Shown here: one piece after another, positions 16,477 to 24,998 of the stretch
Numbering within the stretch: the first letter of the stretch is position 1
How the letters are laid out: each line of letters opens with the position of its first letter
Assembly (NCBI GenBank): GCA_029775915.1
Contig: JARVKA010000001.1
Span: 224,594-288,593, forward strand
DNA length: 64,000 nt
Direction: 5' to 3'
DNA from: Nitrososphaeria archaeon
GTDB lineage: Archaea; Thermoproteota; Nitrososphaeria; Nitrososphaerales; JANXEG01
Translations under genes and position numbers: made by a program
Notes under the pieces: model-generated
What the model was told of the DNA's origin: nothing
Databases searched by the model: none
The model's input: the letters and a program-made list of their open reading frames with translations, nothing else

Positions 16477-17457
16477 TCACCTTTTCCTTTTCGTATAAAG
16501 TATTATCCCCTCTACAATTACTATAATCGTTAAAATTATTGAAATGGCTTGAAAGATTAAAACTTGATTCTTTAAAGCACCAACTTCAGATCTTAAGGAT
16601 TGTAACTTTCCATGCTCACTAATACCTTTAGCTAATTGTGCAAAATTATACCTTAGCATCTTTACTAAATTCTCAGTTCCAGAGATAGCACCTGGAAAGT
16701 TAGTAAGAACAACATGTGTAGCACCAACATCATAAGCGATTCTAGCACCAAGGTCTATTCCACTTTGAAGATTATCTATTACAAGTGCTACACCTTCTTC
16801 TTTAGCTTTTGCTACAATTTTAACTACTTCACTCGCTGGAACTCTATCTGGAATACCATAACTTGCAACTACATTGAAGCCTAAGTATTTTATAAATGGT
16901 AATTGCCATTCCATACAAACAACTTTTATTGCTCCTACATTCAAAGCTTTAGCTTCTTCCTTAATTTCAGATGCTAAATTATCAAGATCTTTAATTATTT
17001 TACTCGCTTTATCACTAACATCTATACCCAAAACATCTTTTATGCTTTTAGAGATATTTATTACGTAACGTTTCACACCATCTGGTGTATTCCAATCTCC
17101 AGAAACTTTAATTTGTATAGCCTTTGTCTCGGAAGTTTTTATTAAGCTTGGTAACCACATCTCACCAGCTATTCCATGGTAGAATAGAAGTTTAGCATTG
17201 TTTACTGAATAAACATCTCCTGGCTTTATATCATAAAAAGCTGGGCAAAGGCTTGGATTTACTAAAACAACTACAATCGCTTTATCTTCCACAAGTTCTC
17301 TCACTATAGAACCTATAACTTCTGTTGTGCATACTATTATAGGCTTCTCGTAAGGAGAAGCTGTTACATAAGGCCCCATAATTGATATCGTTATTAAGAA
17401 TAGTACGGTGAAAAGAATGTATATAGTTTTAAATTTATCTAACATTTCAATCAACAT
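16477..17457 (-). CDS. Metal ABC transporter substrate-binding protein (cluster A-I), atypical ligands
   Basis: The 326-residue protein has a signal peptide (residues 7-30), a two-lobed binding fold of the ZnuA/TroA type, and a C-terminal membrane helix (ISIILTIIVIVEGIILYTK) with a basic end that anchors it outside the cell. In ZnuA the first ligand is a His in the PHdYeP segment; here the site reads SLCPAFYDIKP, with Cys 71. The second DPHxW motif is missing, and the third His position aligns with VVCMEWQL, giving Met. His 94 is a possible replacement ligand. The fold is that of a zinc or manganese binder, but the metal is probably different. ATG at 17445 is an alternative start. It overlaps the FmdE gene region by its TGA. 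Confidence 0.85.
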   Translation of the reverse strand: MLIEMLDKFKTIYILFTVLFLITISIMGPYVTASPYEKPIIVCTTEVIGSIVRELVEDKAIVVVLVNPSLCPAFYDIKPGDVYSVNNAKLLFYHGIAGEMWLPSLIKTSETKAIQIKVSGDWNTPDGVKRYVINISKSIKDVLGIDVSDKASKIIKDLDNLASEIKEEAKALNVGAIKVVCMEWQLPFIKYLGFNVVASYGIPDRVPASEVVKIVAKAKEEGVALVIDNLQSGIDLGARIAYDVGATHVVLTNFPGAISGTENLVKMLRYNFAQLAKGISEHGKLQSLRSEVGALKNQVLIFQAISIILTIIVIVEGIILYTKRKR

Positions 17458-17521
17458 TTATATAAAAATCTCCCAAATATAAATATTACTAAAATTAAAA
17501 AAAGTAATACTAAAAAAAATC

Positions 17522-18337
17522 TTACCCTCTTTTTCTCTTTGGTGAGAGAAATACTGAAATAGCGAAACAAAGAGTTGAAATCATAACTATACATGCTCCA
17601 ACAGGCCAATTAAGAAAGAGTGATAAAATAAGTCCAGCTGCACATGTAGCAGCACCTATAAGGGGCGAAAGTATAACTATCTTCTTTAACTCATGAAGAA
17701 ATTGAAAAGCTGTTGAAGCTGGATTAACCAATAATGCAAAAACAAGTAAACCACCTACTAGTTTTAAAGATAGGGTTACTACAATACCTATTATGAAAAT
17801 AGCTAAATACACAAAGAATTTTGTGTTTATTCCATCAGCCTCAGCCATCATTTTATTAAACATAATAGAGAAAAATTCCTTCCATAATAAATAAAACACG
17901 ATTGTAGTTACTAATAGAATTATGGCTAAAATAGCAATATCGTTAATATCCATTGAAAGAACACTCCCCCAAAGTATAGTTGTAAACTCTCCGGTTAATT
18001 GAGATACACTTGGAGCTAAGGTTATAAATATAAAGGCAAGAGCCATATTCAAAGGAAAAGTGATACTCATTATAATATCTGCATGAAGTTTTGCTTTGTC
18101 TGCTACTGGACCTATAATAGAGGCTATAATAGCTGAGAAGATTAAAGCCATGCTTAATGGATTTAGAGATAAAGTTATACCCAAAGCAGCTCCTGCAAAA
18201 GCGGCATGGGACAAGCAAAAACTACTGGAAGTGAGCTTCATTCGAATAATGAAAACTCCTACTAAACCTGTTAAAAGCCCAGCAAGTATAGATCCAATTA
18301 AAGCTCTTTGTATAATCGGGAAGTCGAGGGGGATCAA
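17522..18337 (-). CDS. Metal ABC transporter permease (ABC-3 family)
   Basis: This 271-residue protein has about eight hydrophobic helices and the ABC-3 signatures SFCLSHAAFAGAALGI near residue 40 and GGLLVFALLVNPASTAFQ near residue 200. ABC-3 permeases import zinc, manganese, iron or related metals with an A-I binding protein. It begins just after the ATPase gene and is followed by the binding protein 64 bp later. All partners of one importer are thus adjacent. Confidence 0.92.
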   Translation of the reverse strand: MIPLDFPIIQRALIGSILAGLLTGLVGVFIIRMKLTSSSFCLSHAAFAGAALGITLSLNPLSMALIFSAIIASIIGPVADKAKLHADIIMSITFPLNMALAFIFITLAPSVSQLTGEFTTILWGSVLSMDINDIAILAIILLVTTIVFYLLWKEFFSIMFNKMMAEADGINTKFFVYLAIFIIGIVVTLSLKLVGGLLVFALLVNPASTAFQFLHELKKIVILSPLIGAATCAAGLILSLFLNWPVGACIVMISTLCFAISVFLSPKRKRG

Positions 18338-18348
18338 TTTATAACACC

Positions 18349-19098
18349 TTATAAATACACATGTGTATGAAAAGTTGAGTATTCAAATATTCTTTTTGCT
18401 TCATTCATAGAAGCATCTGCTATAATTCTCCCATCCATCATAATTACTATCCTTCGACAATTTTCGATAATAGATTTAATATCATGAGTGACGATAAGAG
18501 TGGTTAAACCATGATCATTAAGATTCTTTATTATAGAAATCACCATTTCTCTTGATTTAGGATCGAGATTACTAAAAGGTTCGTCAAGGAGGAGTATCTC
18601 AGGCTCCTTTGCTAATGCGCGAGCTATCATAACTTTTTGCTGCTGTCCTCCAGAGAGCTTTCCAATGGGCCTCTTAGCAAGATCTTCAATTCCTAAAAGT
18701 TTCATTACTCTATACGCTTTATCCACATCATTATTAGTAGGTTTAGCTATAAGGCCAAGTTTACCATAAAGACCCATCAGTACTACATCTAAAGCAGTAA
18801 AAGGTTCATCAGGTTCTACCATAAAGTCTTGAGGGACATAACCTATGCGACTTCTAATTTTTCTACCATTCTTTTGTAAATCCATTCCAAAAACAAAAAC
18901 TCTTCCTTTTATGTAGGGGAGCAAACCATTTATAGTTTCTAGTAAAGTTGTTTTACCAGCACCATTTGGACCTACTATATAAATCAATTCTCCTACATTA
19001 ACAGTTAGATTAATATCTTTAATAGCAGGTTTCCTTTCTCCTTCATATACAGTGGATACATTTTCAATCTTTAAAATAACTTCCTTATGTATGCTCAT
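18349..19098 (-). CDS. Metal ABC transporter ATPase
   Basis: The 249-residue ABC ATPase has Walker A GPNGAGKTT near residue 40, signature LSGGQQQKV, Walker B EILLLDEPF, and the H-loop TLIVTHD. It resembles ZnuC/MntB-type ATPases (GYVPQDFMVEPDEPFTALDVV). It is the first gene of the ATPase-permease-binding protein-FmdE operon. A dyad-overlapped TATA box lies about 30 bp upstream, indicating regulated expression, probably by metal. Confidence 0.94.
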   Translation of the reverse strand: MSIHKEVILKIENVSTVYEGERKPAIKDINLTVNVGELIYIVGPNGAGKTTLLETINGLLPYIKGRVFVFGMDLQKNGRKIRSRIGYVPQDFMVEPDEPFTALDVVLMGLYGKLGLIAKPTNNDVDKAYRVMKLLGIEDLAKRPIGKLSGGQQQKVMIARALAKEPEILLLDEPFSNLDPKSREMVISIIKNLNDHGLTTLIVTHDIKSIIENCRRIVIMMDGRIIADASMNEAKRIFEYSTFHTHVYL

Positions 19099-19123
19099 TA
19101 TTCATCATAATTTAAAATTAATC

Positions 19124-19153
19124 AGTAATATAAATACTGTCATTAGTATTACT
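19124..19153 (-). promoter_or_regulatory. Dyad overlapping the TATA box of the metal ABC operon
   Basis: AGTAATA at 19124-19130 and TATTACT at 19147-19153 are perfect inverted half-sites 16 nt apart. The minus-strand TATA box (TTTATATTA, 19126-19134) lies in the proximal half-site. The start codon is at 19098. A bound repressor would block TBP, which fits metal-controlled import; no regulator gene is adjacent. Confidence 0.5.
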
Positions 19154-19247
19154 TATCTGTGATAAATTATCTTAGATTGAAGGGTAGAATGCTACTCTAA
19201 GGAAAACAAAAGTAGGTAAGAATATAGTGTTTAACCTAAGCCAATTT

Positions 19248-19895
19248 TTATGAAATCTTTCCTTTAACCCTTTTAAGGAATAAATAAGTGGATGTTTTTG
19301 ATGGATTCGATAAATAAATATTAATATCCTCTAATGAGTCTATATCAAGCATCACACGTTTTGAAATATAGATTTTTGTTTTTATACCTAAATTAAGGCT
19401 AAATCTTAAGTGATTGTGAAAGCTATCTTCATCATAAAATGTTTGAATCAAATTGGGAGGTTTGAGAAATAAAGCATTTGTTCCATTTAATCTTAAAGCT
19501 GGTGTGATTACCATTATTGGAGATTCTTCTGCTATTTTTACAATATTATCAATATCAATGGGTGATAAAAGTGGTATATCAGATGGCAAGATTAAAATCG
19601 ATTCAATACCATTTTTAAGACAAAGTTGAATCGCCTTGGAAACAGCAGCATTTACCCCTTCATCATACTCCTCTTTCAATATTCTTGCTCCAAATTTCTT
19701 TGAGAAATCTAATACTTTTTGATCAGAACTCACTATAATTATCTCTGCTAAAGATTTTGAGGCTTTAACCGCTTTTAACACATCATTTAACATACAAAAA
19801 GTAAGTTCACATCTCTCATCAAAATTAAGAATTGATGAAAGTCTACTCTTTGTGTTGGTTAAACTTTTAACTGGGATAATTACTGTAGTTTTCAT
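19248..19895 (-). CDS. cofC: 2-phospho-L-lactate guanylyltransferase
   Basis: CofC activates phospholactate (or phosphoenolpyruvate) with GTP for coenzyme F420 synthesis. The 215-residue sequence begins TVIIPVKSLTNTKSRLS, the nucleotide-binding start of the family, with ILPSDIPLLSP and TPALRLNGTNALFLKPP further on. Its ATG overlaps the stop of cofD by 4 bp. It is the last gene of cofE-cofD-cofC. Length and motifs fit the family. Confidence 0.93.
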   Translation of the reverse strand: MKTTVIIPVKSLTNTKSRLSSILNFDERCELTFCMLNDVLKAVKASKSLAEIIIVSSDQKVLDFSKKFGARILKEEYDEGVNAAVSKAIQLCLKNGIESILILPSDIPLLSPIDIDNIVKIAEESPIMVITPALRLNGTNALFLKPPNLIQTFYDEDSFHNHLRFSLNLGIKTKIYISKRVMLDIDSLEDINIYLSNPSKTSTYLFLKRVKGKIS

Positions 19896-20824
19896 TCATC
19901 CTCCCCTAAGCATTTAAGAATTTCTAATGCTAATTTTTCCTCATCTTCCTCATTCCTCATTACTATATCCGTAATAAAGGGTTTAATACCTAATCTTTCA
20001 ATTTCATCTTTTAAATTTGCATCAACTTTATCAATGAAAAATACATCAAGAAACTCTGAGTATAACTTTGCAACAGTAATTGATGAAACCTTTAAGCCTA
20101 ATCCACTCATTAACTTACCAGCAGGTCCACTAAAAGGTGCAGAGCCTGAAATCGGGCTTACACATACCACTTTAGCTGAAGTCATCTTTAAAGCTTCCTT
20201 AATTGTTGGGATCGCTAAAATTGGGCTAATACTAGTTACAGGATTAGCTGGGCAGATAATAAGACCTTTAGAATTCATAATGGATTCAACAACACCTTGG
20301 GCTGGTTTCGCATTATTAGCACCACGATAAATCACATCTTTTACCTCATCTATAGCTTTTCTCTTCACCCAAAACTCTTGCAAATGTAAATCCTCTCCAC
20401 TTTGAGTTAAAATCCTAGTCTCTATATGATAATCAGAAGCGGGTAAGATTCTCCATCTTATCCCGAGCTTTAAGCGAAGTTTTTCTGTAATAATCGATAA
20501 AGGTAAACCAGATTTTAACATAGCTGTTCTAACTACATGTGTGGCTAAATCTTTATCACCTATATTAAACCAAGTTTCACACCCATATTTTGCGATTTGC
20601 TCTAAAAAGTGAAAAGTATCATTACGTATTCCCCAACCCTTTTTTTCATCTAATAATCCAGCTAATGCATACATTACCGTATCTATATCTGGGCATATGT
20701 AAAGCCCTTCAAACCAAATATTATCACCAACATTTGCAATTACAGTAACATCATTAATCCCAAGCTTGTATAAACCTCTAAGTAACTTTACTGAACCAGT
20801 TCCTCCAGATAAAGCGGTAATCAT
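19892..20824 (-). CDS. cofD: 2-phospho-L-lactate transferase
   Basis: CofD joins the activated phospholactate to the deazaflavin Fo, giving F420-0. The 310-residue protein starts with ALSGGTGSVKLLRGL, the typical GGTG nucleotide-binding loop, and has NVGDNIWFEGLYICPDIDTVMY and ISPILAIPTIKEAL. A strong GGAGGT site lies just before ATG 20824. It is 14 bp downstream of cofE and overlaps cofC. Fo synthase genes (cofG, cofH) are not in the window. Confidence 0.96.
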   Translation of the reverse strand: MITALSGGTGSVKLLRGLYKLGINDVTVIANVGDNIWFEGLYICPDIDTVMYALAGLLDEKKGWGIRNDTFHFLEQIAKYGCETWFNIGDKDLATHVVRTAMLKSGLPLSIITEKLRLKLGIRWRILPASDYHIETRILTQSGEDLHLQEFWVKRKAIDEVKDVIYRGANNAKPAQGVVESIMNSKGLIICPANPVTSISPILAIPTIKEALKMTSAKVVCVSPISGSAPFSGPAGKLMSGLGLKVSSITVAKLYSEFLDVFFIDKVDANLKDEIERLGIKPFITDIVMRNEEDEEKLALEILKCLGEDE

Positions 20825-20838
20825 AATTAACCTCCAAC

Positions 20839-21585
20839 TTAGCGGAAGAGATCTTTAGATGCACGTCTAACAAGTTCACGCGCAGAGCCTTCACCTTTAG
20901 GGTATGGATAGCCTCGAATAATCGCTACTGGTATATTATTCAATTTACCCATTACCAATTCTGCTGCAGAAGCTAATTCATCTGCGATAGCCATCATAGT
21001 AACTTTTAACTCGTAACCATGAGTATCCTTTTGACCACGATAATCTATAAGTGGTTTTAATCCAGCTACACCAATCGCAACATCAACATGCCCCTCCCTC
21101 CATGGCCTTCCAAAAGTATCTGAGATAATCACCGCTACATCAATACCTAATAATCGTTTAATATCATCACGAATACGCTTTGCTGAGCGATCTGGATTCA
21201 CTGGTAATAATGAGACAAATCCTTTAGGAATATTCGATTGATCAACCCCTCCATTCGCACATATAAAACCATGCTTTGTTTCAACAATAATAATAGCACG
21301 AGCCATCTTCACTATCCTCTTAGCTTCATTGAGAATCACTTCCATTAAACGTGGATCTTTTTTAAATAGCCTTCCCATACGGATAGCCAATTTTGAAGGG
21401 ATAATTTCATCAATCTTTATTAATCTACCCTCAGCTTTAGAAACGATTTTTTGTGTAACTACAATTATATCACCATTTTGAAGCTCAATTCCCATTTTTT
21501 TAATTGAATCAATAATCAATTCAGCCAATTTACTACCTCGATGAACTTCCGGTATCCCTTTCACACCAATAATTTCAACCTTCAA
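20839..21585 (-). CDS. cofE: Coenzyme F420:L-glutamate ligase
   Basis: CofE adds glutamates to F420-0. The 248-residue protein contains DIIVVTQKIVSKAEGR, the central DTFGRPWREGHVDVAIGV motif with metal-binding residues, and KGEGSARELVRRA at the end. TTG 21585 is the only fitting start. It opens the cof operon, with a promoter in the 110-bp gap upstream. The organism therefore probably makes F420, as many archaea do. Confidence 0.95.
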   Translation of the reverse strand: MKVEIIGVKGIPEVHRGSKLAELIIDSIKKMGIELQNGDIIVVTQKIVSKAEGRLIKIDEIIPSKLAIRMGRLFKKDPRLMEVILNEAKRIVKMARAIIIVETKHGFICANGGVDQSNIPKGFVSLLPVNPDRSAKRIRDDIKRLLGIDVAVIISDTFGRPWREGHVDVAIGVAGLKPLIDYRGQKDTHGYELKVTMMAIADELASAAELVMGKLNNIPVAIIRGYPYPKGEGSARELVRRASKDLFR

Positions 21586-21696
21586 TAAAATACACCAATA
21601 TCTTTGATGGTGAATTATTTAAAATACTATATGGTAGAAATGTAATAAATAATATTTAAAAATCATATATGGATTAAAGTTTTTTATATGGATAAA

Positions 21697-21948
21697 TTAT
21701 GTATCAAGTAAAGGTAATCCAGCGCATTGAATCTCCCCTCTAATCCTTCGGATGAAATTGTTGCAAACAAAGCACTCAAGAAAAGGTCTCTCTTTATTTA
21801 ATACTGGACAATTAACCGCTTCACGCTTCATTTTCGCTATCATTTTTTTACTCAATATGCCTTTAAGATTTTCTTGAATTTCCTTCGATACCTTAATAAC
21901 ACCATTTTTTTCAAATATCTTTACAAAGTATTTCGGTTCTTCCGACAC
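21697..21948 (-). CDS. Small Cys-containing conserved protein
   Basis: The protein has about 83 residues from GTG 21948, which has a GTGGTGAA site just upstream; an ATG at 21981 is in frame but has none. The first half has beta-type sequence (KYFVKIFEKNGVIKVSKEI). The second half has four Cys in CPVLNKERPFLECFVCNNF and IQCAGLPL, suggesting a zinc or iron-sulphur site. I do not recognise the family. It stands between cofE and the eS1 gene, transcribed toward cofE. Confidence 0.65.
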   Translation of the reverse strand: MSEEPKYFVKIFEKNGVIKVSKEIQENLKGILSKKMIAKMKREAVNCPVLNKERPFLECFVCNNFIRRIRGEIQCAGLPLLDT

Positions 21949-22335
21949 TAAATTCACCACAATTATAAGATTAAAATTCATTTAAAAGACTTATGAATAA
22001 ATTTGTAAACCATTTCTAACATCTTAACAAATTCCCGATTAACTTCAAATCACTTTTATAAAATAATAACCCTCTCGCTTAAAATAGGTATGAATCTTAA
22101 AGAATTTAATATATTCGAGTAATTTTTGAGTAATGATATAACTTGAGTTAATTCATAAACTCTTTTGAGATTCTCGAATAACTCACTTAATAAGTTATAG
22201 AATATTTAAGCTTCAGCTTTTTAATTGCTAAAAATTATCTCATTAAAATCCAGTTAATGAAGCATTAAATAAAAATAATAGTGTTTAAATAGTGATAATT
22301 TATATTACAAGTTTATATGTTGGATGGGTTGAGGA
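21949..22335. other. Intergenic region upstream of eS1
   Basis: This AT-rich stretch carries the eS1 promoter: TTTATATT at 22299-22306 is about 33 nt from the ATG. It also contains an inverted repeat, TATTCGAG at 22112-22119 and CTCGAATA at 22173-22180, and two direct GAGTAAT copies near the left arm. I see no ORF or known RNA gene in it. Confidence 0.45.
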
Positions 22336-22974
22336 ATGGTTAAGCGCAAAAAGGTTGGGAAGTTAAAGGATAAGTGGAAGGAAAAAAGTTGGGTAATGGT
22401 AGAAACCCCACCTTTATTTGGGAGTACCATTATTGCATCAATACCCATTACCGACCCCGATAAGGCAGTTGGTAGAGTTGTAGAAACTACACTTTATGAT
22501 ATCGTTAAACAAGATCCTCAACAATATACAATAAAGTTGTATTTCCAAATTGAGCGTATAATTGATAATAAAGCTATCACTATCTTTAAGGGTTATGAGT
22601 ATTCTAGAGATTATTTGAGAAGTTTGATTCGAAGGGGCTCTTCATTGGTGAATTATATTAACGATTACATAACTAAGGATGGTGTGAAAGTCAGAGTTTA
22701 TACAGTATTCTTTACACAAAGCCGCATAAATTCATCAAGAAAGCATGCATTACGTATGATTGCTCACAAAGTATTGAAGGAGAAGGTTGAGAAGCTTAAT
22801 TATGATCAATTCGCTCAAGAAGCAGTTTTAGGTAAGATTGCATCAGATATATATAATGAGGCTAAAAAGATTTGTAACTTTAGGCACGTAGGGATAAGAA
22901 AAATGAAGATTATTCAAAAACCAACCCAAATGGTTGAAGCGACATCTATATCAGCAGAGGTAAGATCGAGTTAA
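22336..22974 (+). CDS. rps1e: Small ribosomal subunit protein eS1
   Basis: The 212-residue protein matches eS1 (formerly S3Ae): a basic start VKRKKVGKLKDKWKEKSW, then VGRVVETTLYDI, RSLIRRGSS and a long second half with HALRMIAHKVL. It belongs to the small ribosomal subunit. ATG 22336 follows GGTTGAGGA. Its 3' end overlaps the convergent YchF gene by 4 bp. Confidence 0.97.
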   Translation: MVKRKKVGKLKDKWKEKSWVMVETPPLFGSTIIASIPITDPDKAVGRVVETTLYDIVKQDPQQYTIKLYFQIERIIDNKAITIFKGYEYSRDYLRSLIRRGSSLVNYINDYITKDGVKVRVYTVFFTQSRINSSRKHALRMIAHKVLKEKVEKLNYDQFAQEAVLGKIASDIYNEAKKICNFRHVGIRKMKIIQKPTQMVEATSISAEVRSS

Positions 22975-24176
22975 CCTTTGCGTGCAGTTGCAACGATCTT
23001 TATTACATCATTATTCTTCAACTCATAATCAGCGCCTAACTTAATCCCCCTTTTTGCATCAATAGCGTAAAGAAAAGTATCTCCCAACTCTGTATGAATC
23101 ATATAAGCAAGATCTTTTGTAGTAGATCCTTTACGCATTACATATGCATCTGGTAATACATTACCTTTTTTATCTGAAAGTTTATTCTCATCCTCCACTG
23201 GATATACTACTATACTTTGTAATAAATCAAAGTAAGCAGCATTTATACATTGTTGCACTCCCGTATTTCCCCAAACCTTTAATACTTTATCCCTAACCAA
23301 ATTTAAAGCTCTTTTTTGCTCAGAGGTTAGCTTAGCTAAATCAAGAATTTCAAAATCAGAATCTCCTGGGAGGTATTTGATTAACTTTTTCTCAGCCGCT
23401 CTCCTCAATAAAAGCTCAGCTTCTGAGGCGCAAGGTATTACCAATCTACCTGAATCTTTTATACGTTGGATATTCTTAGTTGAAATAGATAAATCAGCTT
23501 TATTAGCTGCGATTAAAGTCGGTTTTGAACGCTCTCTTAAAATTTTGCAAAAATTGTAAAGATCGTTATCACTCCATAAACTCGGCTTATCTTGCTTTAA
23601 TCCAGCTATGTTAAGAGCATCGATAATTTGATCTTCTTTAATAGAGAAGCCACTTAACTTCTCAGCTAAAATATCACTCAACTTTCCAGCTTTCGCCTCC
23701 ACCGTGCGTGAAATTCTCGGCCAATCTATTCTTAACTTATCAGTAACCCACATATCAAACTCCCTCTCTACAAACTCTATATCAAAAAGAGGATCATGAG
23801 ATCCAGGTTCACAAAGCTTACCTTCCTCATCCGTAGAGCCAGAAGCATCTACTATGTGAATTAAAGCATCAGCTTGCCTCAATTCATCCAAAAATTTATT
23901 CCCTAAACCTCTACCTTGAGATGCACCTGGTACAAGGCCAGCTACATCGATTAACTTAACAGGTATAAATCTTACACCATTAACACATATGGAGTTTATT
24001 GGATTGTCAATCACACCAAGTTTTTTACACACACATTCAACTCGAAGATATGCTATACCCACATTGGGCTTAATAGTTGTGAATGGATAATTAGCTACGG
24101 GTACATTAAGCAATGTGGCTGCATTAAAAAAAGTGGATTTGCCAGTATTAGGCTTACCAATAAGTCCTACAATCAT
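22971..24176 (-). CDS. ychF: Redox-regulated ATPase YchF/Ola1
   Basis: YchF is a universal P-loop protein of the Obg family that binds ATP and the ribosome. Visible are the P-loop GLIGKPNTGKSTFFNA at the start, the GASQGRGLGNKFLDELRQADALIHIVDASG stretch in two parts, and a C-terminal TGS domain (YAIDAKRGIKLG). The GTP-specificity motif reads NKAD (ANKADLSI). ATG 24176 gives about 401 residues and begins right before the P-loop strand; the longer ORF start at 24221 has an unlikely hydrophobic extension. Confidence 0.95.
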   Translation of the reverse strand: MIVGLIGKPNTGKSTFFNAATLLNVPVANYPFTTIKPNVGIAYLRVECVCKKLGVIDNPINSICVNGVRFIPVKLIDVAGLVPGASQGRGLGNKFLDELRQADALIHIVDASGSTDEEGKLCEPGSHDPLFDIEFVEREFDMWVTDKLRIDWPRISRTVEAKAGKLSDILAEKLSGFSIKEDQIIDALNIAGLKQDKPSLWSDNDLYNFCKILRERSKPTLIAANKADLSISTKNIQRIKDSGRLVIPCASEAELLLRRAAEKKLIKYLPGDSDFEILDLAKLTSEQKRALNLVRDKVLKVWGNTGVQQCINAAYFDLLQSIVVYPVEDENKLSDKKGNVLPDAYVMRKGSTTKDLAYMIHTELGDTFLYAIDAKRGIKLGADYELKNNDVIKIVATARKG

Positions 24177-24509
24177 CACTTTTAATAAAAAACACTCTTC
24201 TATAAAAATAAAGAGATACATTAAGTATCATAAAAAAAGTCTCGCAGTAGCACGCTTTAATCCTAATATTTAAAACTTTTTCTAATATTAGATTATAAGC
24301 AATACATTGGAATTAAATAATACAATTTTTTAAATTCTGTAAGCAATCCTCCGCTTTGCAACTATTTATTTTATCTCCTTCCATGTTAAAAATTTGAATT
24401 TATTAATGAGTAAATAATTTTATAGTTTTTATTTACTTCATCTCGATAATCTTTATTTTTATCCAATAAATTTAAAAGATTGTTATTAAGAAGATGGAGG
24501 TTGATAGCT

Positions 24510-24962
24510 TTGTATAAATATGTGGCTGAGAGTTGGAAACGTATATGGAAAGAGAAGGGAGGGGATATTTTAACTAGAGTAACTAATTGGAGGCGTGGAC
24601 CTACAATAGTGAGATTGGAAAGACCCTCTCGTATAGATCGAGCTAGAAGGCTTGGTTATAAAGCTAAGCAAGGGTTTGTAATTGTTAGGGTGCGTGTCTC
24701 TAAAGGTGGTATGAGGAAAAAAAGGCCAAAATCGGGTAGAAGGCCAAAACATCTTGGTGTAGTTAAGATTAAAGCTGCTACAAGTGCGAAAGAAGTAGCT
24801 GAAAGGAGGGTTGCAAAAAAATATCCGAATCTTAAAGTGGTTAACTCATACTTTGTTTATAGTGATGGAATGTATAAATGGTATGAAGTTATATTAATAG
24901 ATCCAAATCATCCCGCTGTGAAAAAAGATGCAGAAAGAATGGGATTATTAAATAAAAATTAA
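24510..24962 (+). CDS. rpl15e: Large ribosomal subunit protein eL15
   Basis: The 150-residue sequence begins MYKYVAESWKRIWKEKGGD and contains RVRVSKGGMRKKRP and SGRRPKHLGV, characteristic of eL15. I choose TTG 24510, as GGAGGTTGAT lies just upstream and the family starts with MYKY; the open frame extends upstream to 24480 without support. It stands alone between YchF and TruD. Confidence 0.96.
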   Translation: MYKYVAESWKRIWKEKGGDILTRVTNWRRGPTIVRLERPSRIDRARRLGYKAKQGFVIVRVRVSKGGMRKKRPKSGRRPKHLGVVKIKAATSAKEVAERRVAKKYPNLKVVNSYFVYSDGMYKWYEVILIDPNHPAVKKDAERMGLLNKN

Positions 24963-24998
24963 ACTTCCATAAATTTAAATCGAATTAAGATATAGCAA

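Noticed and set aside
16874-17068. Forward ORFs opposite the metal-binding protein
   Set aside because: Antisense shadows in other frames, with no independent start signals.
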